Position numbers and translations under genes: made by a program
In this document: positions 52,065-58,155 of the stretch, piece after piece
How positions within the stretch are numbered: the first letter of the stretch is position 1
How the letters are laid out: each line of letters begins with the position of its first letter
Assembly: GCA_949317995.1 (NCBI GenBank)
Contig: OX439038.1
Location: forward strand, 37,081,113 to 37,145,112
Source of the DNA: Acholoe squamosa
Lineage: Eukaryota > Annelida > Polychaeta > Phyllodocida > Polynoidae
DNA length: 64,000 bases
Direction of reading: 5' to 3'
Notes under the pieces: model-generated
What the model was told of the DNA's origin: nothing
The model's input: the letters and a program-made list of their open reading frames with translations, nothing else
The model's database searches: none

Positions 52065-53577
52065 ACCCCAGCTGCAGAATTTTGACATCTGGACCTTGAT
52101 GGCCCATCATAATGTGCACCTTGACCCTGTTAATGAGAACATGAATCTAGCATTAAAATATATCAAGCTGCTCCCCTGCACTTGTACAGTGAGGGGATGC
52201 ATATTCTGGCCAGATACAGAGTTAGCAGTGGTCAGACACAGTCAAAGGTCAAGATTTCAGCAGTCCTGTGGTACTGGATTCCTGTACCATTTCACAATGG
52301 AATATACCCAGCTTAAAGTTGGTAAGGCAATGCTATTAATACAAGAGGATCACTTTAAATCTGGACAGGTATATGTTCTAGTTATGAAAAGTTCACCAAA
52401 TAACTCTTCCCATAGTCCGGGCTGTACTTTGATGGAGGCAGGCCCATACAAGGAGAATGGGGAATATCTACATGGGCTTCTAACTGCGGCCCTTATGCAT
52501 GGAGGGGCCTCAGAGGAACACATTCAACTAGCTAAATTGTCTCCACCATCTGACAAGGAAACAGGGAGCTATCCTGCAGTGCCTGCTACTCCAAGTCCTA
52601 AAGTGTATCAGTCTATACCTCCACCCCTGGCAAAGGTTCCACGGATTGTTCGTACCATAATGGTGCCAGCATCCTTACAGCCCAGGTCTATTCCTGTGAG
52701 ACCTAGAGCCATGCCCGCATTTACCACCCCACAGATGGGTGGTGCGGTGCAGACCCGACGGGATGTCCCTGGCGCATTGTACTCTCATTCTCGAACGACA
52801 TCTCCATCATGGGCGCCGACACCTGCATCCCGTACGCTAATCATCACATCTGCACCATCCTTACGAGATCTGCTGCAGGCTCGGAGTCCCCTTGGCTGCA
52901 CCGGCCCCAGGTTCTCACATGGAGACGGAGGCTCATTGCCGAAGCCTCCATCTCAGCCTCCTGCTGCGATGACAGCCGCCTTGCCAACAGGTAGTGGATC
53001 CGTCATTCGGAAAAACGGAGGACCCGGCAAGCGCAGCTATCCAGCAGTCATCAATGTTCGTGTAGCATCGTCCCCTGCTGGCGGTTCTGGTCCACAGCGG
53101 CCAGCAGTCACTCACCAGCCTGCCGTAGCTGTCGACATGTCAGCTGCATCTCCCACTACTACCAGTTCAGGATCGCAGAAGCCCACAGCCACCTGCCAGT
53201 CGTCTGTAGCTACCGACGCCCCAGTCGCCTCGTCTGTTGCCGAAGGGTCCCCTGCGCAGGTTCGTGCATCTACATACCAGGATCCCACAGCGGATGATGT
53301 CCCCGCCGCACCACCCGCCGCAGGTGGTTCAGGCGAGCAGGGCTCCCTGGCAACAGACCAGCCCAGGGGAGCCATCGGCGACGGCATGGTTCAGGATGAC
53401 ATCAGAGGTGACCCCATGATGCCAGTCCATCCACCTTTGTCAGATGACATAACCATGTCTGATGATGATCAAGGAGCAAATGATGGTTCATCGAATATTC
53501 CGTCTGACATGATGGCATTTATGAACGATGCATCCAGCTACTGTTATCCAGACATGCCAGACCTGGATTTTTCATAA
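52051..53577 (+). CDS. ORF H: acidic-tailed transactivator-like protein
   Basis: A 508-codon open frame, the largest in the block. A Met at 52099 (context ttgATGGcc) is a better start than 52051, because an acceptor-like AG lies at 52076-52077 and everything before it is repeat. Residues about 17-170 look globular with several Cys (CTCTVRGCIFW). Residues about 175-440 are Pro/Ala/Ser/Thr/Gly-rich and low in complexity. The last 60 residues are strongly acidic with spaced aromatic and bulky residues (SDDITMSDDDQ, then DMPDLDFS at the end), the style of a transcription activation domain. I recognise no family: papillomavirus E2, foamy Tas and EBNA-type proteins were considered and none gives a convincing motif match. 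Transcription factor is inference from composition. It converges on ORFs G-A. Confidence 0.6.
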   Translation: MSNILPQLQNFDIWTLMAHHNVHLDPVNENMNLALKYIKLLPCTCTVRGCIFWPDTELAVVRHSQRSRFQQSCGTGFLYHFTMEYTQLKVGKAMLLIQEDHFKSGQVYVLVMKSSPNNSSHSPGCTLMEAGPYKENGEYLHGLLTAALMHGGASEEHIQLAKLSPPSDKETGSYPAVPATPSPKVYQSIPPPLAKVPRIVRTIMVPASLQPRSIPVRPRAMPAFTTPQMGGAVQTRRDVPGALYSHSRTTSPSWAPTPASRTLIITSAPSLRDLLQARSPLGCTGPRFSHGDGGSLPKPPSQPPAAMTAALPTGSGSVIRKNGGPGKRSYPAVINVRVASSPAGGSGPQRPAVTHQPAVAVDMSAASPTTTSSGSQKPTATCQSSVATDAPVASSVAEGSPAQVRASTYQDPTADDVPAAPPAAGGSGEQGSLATDQPRGAIGDGMVQDDIRGDPMMPVHPPLSDDITMSDDDQGANDGSSNIPSDMMAFMNDASSYCYPDMPDLDFS

Positions 53578-53688
53578 CACCGGGGAGCCACAAACGGAGT
53601 TGAAACAGTGTGTATCCCCGGAGCAGAACAGCCTGCATGCAGATGTCTAATTTTGCCATGACAGGAAGAGCTCACAAACTGTGGCATA

Positions 53689-53694
53689 TTTATT
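53689..53694 (-). terminator. AATAAA poly(A) signal for the minus-strand ORF cluster
   Basis: AATAAA on the minus strand (ataataaatatg), 130 bp past the end of ORF G. It lies between the convergent ends of ORF H and ORF G and would close a minus-strand transcript starting near 56.17 kb. The remaining sequence of 53578-53825 shows no gene. Confidence 0.5.
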
Positions 53695-53792
53695 ATCACA
53701 GACCAACATGCCTTTCACCAATGGCAAATGTTACTACTTTTAGGGAAGGCATGTCAATCACAGCAGTCCCACAATACCACTGTCATAGAAAG

Positions 53793-53813
53793 TTTTTTTT
53801 TTTTTTTTTTTTT
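53793..53813. repeat. 21-bp homopolymer T tract (A on the minus strand)
   Basis: An uninterrupted run of 21 T just downstream of ORF G. On the minus strand it reads as a poly(A) run after ataatacaaaaag. It could be a slippage product or the tail of a retroposed sequence. No target-site duplication was recognised around it. Confidence 0.8.
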
Positions 53814-53825
53814 CTTTTTGTATTA

Positions 53826-54050
53826 TTAACACTTAGCTGTTTGCTCCTTCAGGAGATGTAGTGGGGGCTGTGTAGCCACGGTTCTGTTGTCATGCACATA
53901 TTGTGGCCCCAGATACACCCTCCGCAGGGGTTTCCTGGAGACTGAGCGCCTTCCTGTGCGGGCAGCCAGGTCCACCCTACACATTTTAATTGTAGGGCTA
54001 TTCTGGTCCCTGCGGCTGGGTGTAAAACAGGTAGAAATTTCACTCCCCAT
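53826..54050 (-). CDS. ORF G: small basic protein, unknown
   Basis: 74 codons, starting 16 bp after the ORF F stop. The middle is Arg-rich (AARTGRRSVSRKPLRRVYLG), which could bind nucleic acid or act as a nuclear signal. There are only two Cys and no membrane segment. The tight spacing after F and the downstream AATAAA support it as the last ORF of the cluster. The alternative minus-strand frame at 53849-54043 is also open and cannot be fully excluded. No family recognised. Confidence 0.4.
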   Translation of the reverse strand: MGSEISTCFTPSRRDQNSPTIKMCRVDLAARTGRRSVSRKPLRRVYLGPQYVHDNRTVATQPPLHLLKEQTAKC

Positions 54051-54066
54051 CTTCCCCTTTTAGTGA

Positions 54067-54486
54067 TTATAGTGCACCGCTCGCTCCCAGCTGTATGTGT
54101 CCAATGGGAGTGGGTAGAATGAGTAGGGATTTAACAAATTTCTCCTTAATGGTGGCTATTCTATCCCACCCCCTTGAGGCTGCCTCTGCCGCAACTCCAT
54201 ATACACAACCAGGACAGCAGCACACATCAGTCAATGATATCATGCGCGCCCCAGGACATGGCCCTCGCCAGTGGTATGGGATGGTAATAATTGTTCTGCT
54301 GGCATTGTCCATAGGAAAAACGTTAATGTATATTCCAGCCGTGGTGGGTCTGGGTTCACCAACTGCAAAAATATGACCCTCAGTAATTACAGGAACATAA
54401 CAGATACTAAGAGCACTGTCCAAATCATAAATATGTAAATTGGCCGCATTGGCACATGGGCCAGTCGCGCTCATTATTGTTTCCAT
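54067..54486 (-). CDS. ORF F: 139-residue Cys-containing protein, unknown
   Basis: The longest ORF of the minus-strand cluster. It starts METIMSATG at 54486. The sequence looks like a folded domain with alternating hydrophobics and no low-complexity tract. A Cys cluster, DVCCCPGCVYG at about residues 87-97, could bind metal or form disulfides. No signal peptide or membrane segment is evident. ORF G follows after 16 bp. The plus-strand 93-codon frame inside it (54095-54376) is taken as a shadow. I recognise no family and give no function. Confidence 0.55.
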   Translation of the reverse strand: METIMSATGPCANAANLHIYDLDSALSICYVPVITEGHIFAVGEPRPTTAGIYINVFPMDNASRTIITIPYHWRGPCPGARMISLTDVCCCPGCVYGVAAEAASRGWDRIATIKEKFVKSLLILPTPIGHIQLGASGAL

Positions 54487-54667
54487 GGCAGGTGCATGGG
54501 TGTACCAAAGTCTCTACTATAATGCAACAGTAATTGAATGTTAATACTCAATCCTCATCATCTGACTCAGCTATTACAATGATGAGAGGAATAGGTCCGT
54601 AGGAAAAACCAGTGTCTTTCATCCTGGCAAAAATAATTTTCTGTCAGGAATAACTGCCATATCCAAC
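54487..54667 (-). other. Spacer between ORFs F and E
   Basis: 181 bp, no ORF of note. It may be intronic or a leader for ORF F. Confidence 0.5.
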
Positions 54668-54892
54668 CTATGCTTTTCTACCACCCCTGGTTGTCCTCTG
54701 TGACTGAATAAATCTTATCATCATGTTCTGTACTTCCTGGTAGGTGGGGTGATCAGCTTCATCATCACTAGTGTCAACGAGGTGCAGATCCTCCATAATT
54801 TCCGCATGGAAGGGATCATTTTTGAATGTATAGTCAAACTTGTCTAAGGGTGCCTTAAGGGGAATAGTAATGCTAGAACTGTCCTTGCTCAT
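54668..54892 (-). CDS. ORF E: 74-residue acidic protein with basic tail, unknown
   Basis: Starts MSKDSSS at 54892. An acidic centre (MEDLHLVDTSDDEADHP, about residues 33-49) contains a TSDDEAD stretch typical of casein kinase 2 sites. It is followed by a helix-like segment and ends basic (QRTTRGGRKA). A T-rich tract and acceptor-like cctaatacag (AG at 54915-54916) lie 22-23 bp upstream of the start, within the end of ORF D. That arrangement suggests E is read from its own spliced mRNA. No family recognised. Confidence 0.5.
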   Translation of the reverse strand: MSKDSSSITIPLKAPLDKFDYTFKNDPFHAEIMEDLHLVDTSDDEADHPTYQEVQNMMIRFIQSQRTTRGGRKA

Positions 54893-54919
54893 GATTATTC
54901 TGTCACAACCAACACTGTA

Positions 54920-55159
54920 TTAGGTAAAAAAAAATAATCCCAATAGGCTGGTGCAATGCGACAATGATGTGTAGTGGTGTTTAAGATTGTAAGATGTCGC
55001 ATAGGCTACTTTACACATTTGACAATAAACTCCCAGGTGAGGGTGGCACAACTGTAGGTGCCACACAACTTCTTGTTTCATATCAAACATCTGCCCACAC
55101 ACAGTGCACACATGTATTTTACTAGAGTCCTGGAGTATTATTACAACAAACAATGACAT
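54920..55159 (-). CDS. ORF D: two-finger C2H2 zinc-finger protein
   Basis: 79 codons from the Met at 55159. Finger 1 is CTVC-X12-H-X4-H (residues about 18-39). Finger 2 is CQMC-X12-H-X5-H (about 46-68). Both keep the zinc ligands and fit the classical C2H2 pattern, with a short linker between them. The protein is nearly nothing but fingers, so it could bind DNA, RNA or a protein partner. An acceptor-like ccag sits at 55130-55131, after about ten codons, so the expressed form may begin there as an exon. The frame ends inside the T-rich tract that precedes ORF E. Host C2H2 exons also look like this, so its origin is open. Confidence 0.6.
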   Translation of the reverse strand: MSLFVVIILQDSSKIHVCTVCGQMFDMKQEVVWHLQLCHPHLGVYCQMCKVAYATSYNLKHHYTSLSHCTSLLGLFFFT

Positions 55160-55192
55160 TTTACAATTCTGAATGTGGTTGCCGATAAATGT

Positions 55193-55417
55193 TTAAGATA
55201 GCTTTCTGAGATAAAGTCCATAGTCAATCCCTGCAGAGTTGCGTTCCTTTTTATCAAATGGTTTCACCTTGTAATGACAACTTCCCCAGCACGCATGTAT
55301 ATGGTAATCACTAGGTGCTTCATCGATTACCTTCCTTCCATCAATGATATGGAAATTTATCACAGCGTCTGAACTACTTTGAAGTAAGAAAGTCATACAC
55401 AGAGTAATCGAACTCAC
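55193..55417 (-). CDS. ORF C: small Cys/His protein, unknown
   Basis: 74 codons, overlapping the end of ORF B in another frame. An acceptor-like ttcag (AG at 55369-55370) lies after a pyrimidine-rich stretch within its first codons. The coding part probably starts there, because downstream residues look protein-like: INFHIIDGRKVIDEAP, then HIHACWGSCHYKVK with a His/Cys cluster that could bind metal. The end is basic. Overlap and acceptor are the pattern of compact viral genomes. No family recognised. Confidence 0.45.
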   Translation of the reverse strand: MSSITLCMTFLLQSSSDAVINFHIIDGRKVIDEAPSDYHIHACWGSCHYKVKPFDKKERNSAGIDYGLYLRKLS

Positions 55418-55631
55418 TTTCAGAATTCAGGCAGGTGCCAGAGGGCTTCCCCATGTCACTGGAATCACTCACAGGACCAATGTTGGCACCAACTGCTTTG
55501 GCGATAGCACGTAGAATCCTCCTGTTCTCCCTCTGCTCCTGGTCCCTTTCCAAGCGGTCTACTCGTACTTCAGCAAGAACAGAGTTTATAGTGGAGAGTG
55601 TTTCTGACATGGCTCTTGTAAGTTCCTCCAT
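55374..55631 (-). CDS. ORF B: 85-residue coiled-coil protein
   Basis: Starts MEELTRAMSETL at 55631. Residues about 1-48 have Leu/Ile/Val at heptad-like spacing with many charged residues (VRVDRLERDQEQRENRR), so an oligomerising coiled coil is likely. The tail is acidic and Ser-rich and ends YDFLTSK. It overlaps ORF C by 44 bp. Small coiled-coil proteins are common in viruses and in host genes, so family and role are unknown. The plus-strand frame over this region (55435-55770) is taken as a shadow. Confidence 0.5.
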   Translation of the reverse strand: MEELTRAMSETLSTINSVLAEVRVDRLERDQEQRENRRILRAIAKAVGANIGPVSDSSDMGKPSGTCLNSESEFDYSVYDFLTSK

Positions 55632-55908
55632 GATAGTAAATCAGAATGTCAGTTTTCAAAGTTTAAACACAATTCTTATAATAAGTATATGTCCTCTTCA
55701 GACTTCCATTGGGGATATCCAATCACCGGCCTTTAGAGTGAGTCTGAGCCAGTGGGGCCGCTTTACATGACAGCCAGCCCCTGCCCGAAGTCACAACAGG
55801 TATATGGTAGGTCCAAACTGTCAATGCACACTCACTTCAGGAAGGATGTTAAACGCAGTAAGCAGTGTGTTCCCAGGTATAAACACACATCCAGCAGCCT
55901 ATGACAGA
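55632..55908 (-). other. Spacer between ORFs A and B
   Basis: 277 bp without a supported ORF. It is probably intron or leader if the cluster is spliced. Confidence 0.45.
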
Positions 55909-56049
55909 CTAACCCGAGCTTGAGGTAGGTGTATCTCCATCCTCAGCAAACCCAGGTTCCTCAAATAAATGCTTGCACCATGAAAGAATGCACACAAAGA
56001 GCAGTCCTCCACAAAAAGCAAGCAGCAATGGTAGATGGTCCAAAGACAT
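55909..56049 (-). CDS. ORF A: 46-residue single-pass membrane protein
   Basis: The frame is open further upstream, but the upstream part covers a TATA box and promoter repeats, so I start at the Met at 56049 (tctcaATGtct). The product has a five-residue N-terminus, one membrane segment (LPLLLAFCGGLLFVCILSW) and a short tail that becomes acidic and Ser/Thr-rich (AEDGDTPTSSSG). It has the build of very small viral membrane proteins such as lentiviral Vpu: short ectodomain, one helix, acidic phosphorylatable tail. That is a likeness in shape only. It is the first ORF after the minus-strand promoter. Confidence 0.5.
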   Translation of the reverse strand: MSLDHLPLLLAFCGGLLFVCILSWCKHLFEEPGFAEDGDTPTSSSG

Positions 56050-56196
56050 TGAGATAAGTTTCCTGGATTGTGCCAGAGGTAGTGTCTTGCTGTGCAGAGT
56101 CAGCAGAGCTCCAGGGTGGCCTCGCAGTGGTATCCAGCAACAGGTACTCCTATGGATGTGTCCTGAGGACTGAAGCAAGAAGGAGAAGTCTAGCAC

Positions 56197-56203
56197 ATAT
56201 ATA
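56197..56203 (-). promoter_or_regulatory. TATA box for the minus-strand ORF cluster
   Basis: TATATAT on the minus strand, about 40 bp downstream of the direct repeat at 56244-56304. It is about 150 bp before the ORF A start. A start site near 56170 would be expected. An acceptor-like cttgcttcag also lies at 56170-56171, so the region may serve as promoter or splice acceptor. Confidence 0.5.
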
Positions 56204-56243
56204 CCAAAAGAGACCTTCACCCCACCATGATGGCCATGACACT

Positions 56244-56304
56244 GCTCACAACCTTCACCTTTCAGCCTCCATGTGGTGCTCACAACCTTCACCTTCAGCC
56301 TCCA
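56244..56304 (-). repeat. Two direct repeats upstream of the minus-strand TATA box
   Basis: gctcacaaccttcacctt occurs at 56244 and 56278, each followed by cagcctcca (period 34 bp). The position just upstream of the TATA box suggests a protein-binding element. Confidence 0.6.
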
Positions 56305-56497
56305 GACAGCCTGACCCCTACTTTGCATCTCACTCCAGGCCTGCCGTCTGGAGTAAGAGCCAGCACCTGGCATGGGGAGGAAACCTTAACCCACCCATCC
56401 CAGGGTGCCTCAGCAAGTTCAGGGCCACACCAAGGCCAAGGACACCCAGAGGCTGCTGGGAACTCAACCCTGGTTTCAGTTCAAGGCCATCAGGCCC

Positions 56498-56504
56498 TAT
56501 AAAA
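56498..56504 (+). promoter_or_regulatory. TATA box for a rightward transcript
   Basis: TATAAAA on the plus strand within ccctataaaataaaac. It lies 295 bp from the minus-strand TATA box and points the other way. Three exon-like segments follow within 660 bp. The overlapping AATAAA could alternatively be a poly(A) signal. Confidence 0.45.
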
Positions 56505-56628
56505 TAAAACACCGCTGTTTTGTGCACCCCTTGTTATGCTAACACTAACTCTGCCTGCCTGCCTGTGCTTTGTGCATGAATTATTTTTTTAAATATCATA
56601 TTCTTATACATGTTTGTCTCCTTTGCAG

Positions 56629-56669
56629 CCTTTGTCGTCCAATTCGGGACTGAAAAGACACTGATACAG
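56629..56669 (+). other. Exon-like segment 1 (41 bp)
   Basis: Bounded by a pyrimidine-rich acceptor (gtctcctttgcag) and a donor (CAG then GTACGCG). First of three successive candidates on the plus strand. Coding status unclear. Confidence 0.4.
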
Positions 56670-56781
56670 GTACGCGTGTCTCTCTGTACTGTTAATATTC
56701 TGTCTATTTTTTTTTTTTTTTCATTGTGACATGTTTAACCTAACTAGGCCTTTGTTTTTGTTTTCACCCTGGGGAACCCAG

Positions 56782-56828
56782 CTCCACTCCTCAGCAGTCT
56801 GGTTCACATACTGGGCCCCCAGAGACAG
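56782..56828 (+). other. Exon-like segment 2 (47 bp)
   Basis: Bounded by an acceptor after a T-rich run (ggggaacccag) and a donor (ACAG then GTAGCA). Pyrimidine-rich DNA fills the gap between segments 1 and 2. Confidence 0.35.
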
Positions 56829-56956
56829 GTAGCATTCAGTAAGTTATATCATGGTGTCATAATTACCTTTCTCTGTGTTGCTGATGGTTCTGGGGGACTT
56901 AGGGGAGGCCAATTTAGCCTCAATTCATTGTTTAAAAACTTGTTTTGCCCCACCAG

Positions 56957-57158
56957 GAAGGCCATGGGTTTTCGCTGGTACCTGGCGACCGTACACTGAC
57001 ACACCAAGCACAAGCGAATGTAAATATTCACTGCGGAGGCCAAGATGGCCGACCGGACCTTCCGGAAGGCTGCAAAACAGCCTCCCACGATGCCACAGGG
57101 CCTATTTCTGGTGTTTTTGGCCCGTCCGGAGGCCAATCGGGCCTTCAATCCAACTCAG
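56957..57158 (+). other. Exon-like segment 3 (202 bp)
   Basis: Acceptor tgttttgccccaccag and a strong donor (CTCAG then GTATGT). All three frames are largely open. One frame is Gly/Ser/Gln-rich, and another opens with a well-placed ATG (caagATGGcc, about 57045). A weaker fourth candidate lies at 57218-57258. The product is not recognised. Confidence 0.45.
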
Positions 57159-57321
57159 GTATGTTTGTATTGTTCAAGTTTAGTGAAAATCTCCCTCCTG
57201 GGGACCAGGAACCCCAGTTTCAAAAGTCGCTCACCCGTGCGGACAAGGCAACCTACCGGTACTAGGTAGGGAGTCCAGCTGACAGGCTGGAGTGAGTGAC
57301 AAAACAAACCATTTTCACGCT

Positions 57322-57675
57322 CGCCGAGTGCCGATCTCGGCCGGTTTTCCTTAAAAATAACCATGTTTTAGTTGGAATCTGGCAATGAAACTTAGTTTTC
57401 CGGGTTCCCCACAACGTCAGCCTTCCAAAAAGGTTTATTAGAGCTCTGAGAGAGCGATAGGAGCTGAGAAACAGGCCAAAACGTTTGGGAAAGTTGGTCG
57501 CCGAGTGCCGATTTTCGGCCGTCGATGGCCAAAACACCACCTTATCCTAAGAATACAGACCTGTAATGGGTCTCATTCTCTTCCTTAGACAATTCTCTTT
57601 CCAATGATGTTTGTTAGAAGACTGAGCGAGGTTTATTACCGGAGATACAGAGCAAAACGTGTCAGGAAGTTTGGT
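57322..57675. repeat. Diverged 177-bp tandem duplication with hairpin motif
   Basis: cgccgagtgccgat occurs at 57322 and 57499. In both copies it is followed by an inverted tcggcc, so each can fold into a GCCGA...TCGGC stem. Downstream, ccttccaaaaaggtttatta and the later ctttccaatgatgtttgtta align, as do the caaaacgt tails. No ORF is supported here. Confidence 0.55.
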
Positions 57676-58155
57676 GAATCTTGTTTTCTTTTGTGTGGTG
57701 CCTGTCAGTAGGGATGGGCGCCGGGGGCCCGTGAAAAGCACTGCATATCTGTCACTCTAGAAGAATCAAACTATTCCCTCTTGTCTGGTGTGTGTGAAAA
57801 ATGGTTTGGGTAATAATATAGGTTAAAGGCATAGTTTCCGCTGCAACTCATTTTCCTTGAATTTTATCAGACCCCGGTCAATAATACTTATTTGCTAGGT
57901 AGCAATGATACCGTAAATTGGAGCCCATTCCATCTTAGTCTTTTGACACTTTTTATATGTGTGGTGTTACTTTCCTATATGCACCAGTAAATTGGGGAAT
58001 TGTGTTCGTCCCCTTCTTAGCCATGAAGTGCTATAAGCTTATGGCTTTTAAATAATAATATAGTGAAACCTTTAGAACCCCTGCATATTCACATGGCGTT
58101 TGCGTCCTCTGTACCAACTCCCAACTGTTGGGTTTACCAGGTACTGATTCAATAA
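57676..58155. other. No recognised feature
   Basis: 480 bp of mostly A+T-rich sequence following the pol stop on the minus strand. No ORF, LTR end or recognisable repeat was seen. Confidence 0.6.

Noticed and set aside
52051-53577. ORF H as papillomavirus E2, foamy virus Tas or EBNA2
   Set aside because: Only the general layout (domain, linker, acidic end) is shared; no diagnostic motif was found.
54668-56049. Retroviral accessory genes (a lentivirus-like set between pol and env)
   Set aside because: Position and strand fit, but the cluster has its own TATA box and a poly(A) signal on the genomic strand, and a large gene faces it. Kept only as an alternative.
56050-56373. Upstream extension of ORF A to 154 codons
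   Set aside because: The extra codons cover the TATA box and the direct repeats and give a repetitive peptide; promoter DNA is the better reading.
56070-56507. Plus-strand frames of 145 and 91 codons
   Set aside because: They cover the divergent control region and end at the TATA box; low-complexity Pro/Ser-rich shadows.
57045-57741. Several 64-106-codon frames on both strands
   Set aside because: They run across donor-like sites and the hairpin repeats and show no protein-like composition beyond the exon-like segment at 56957-57158.
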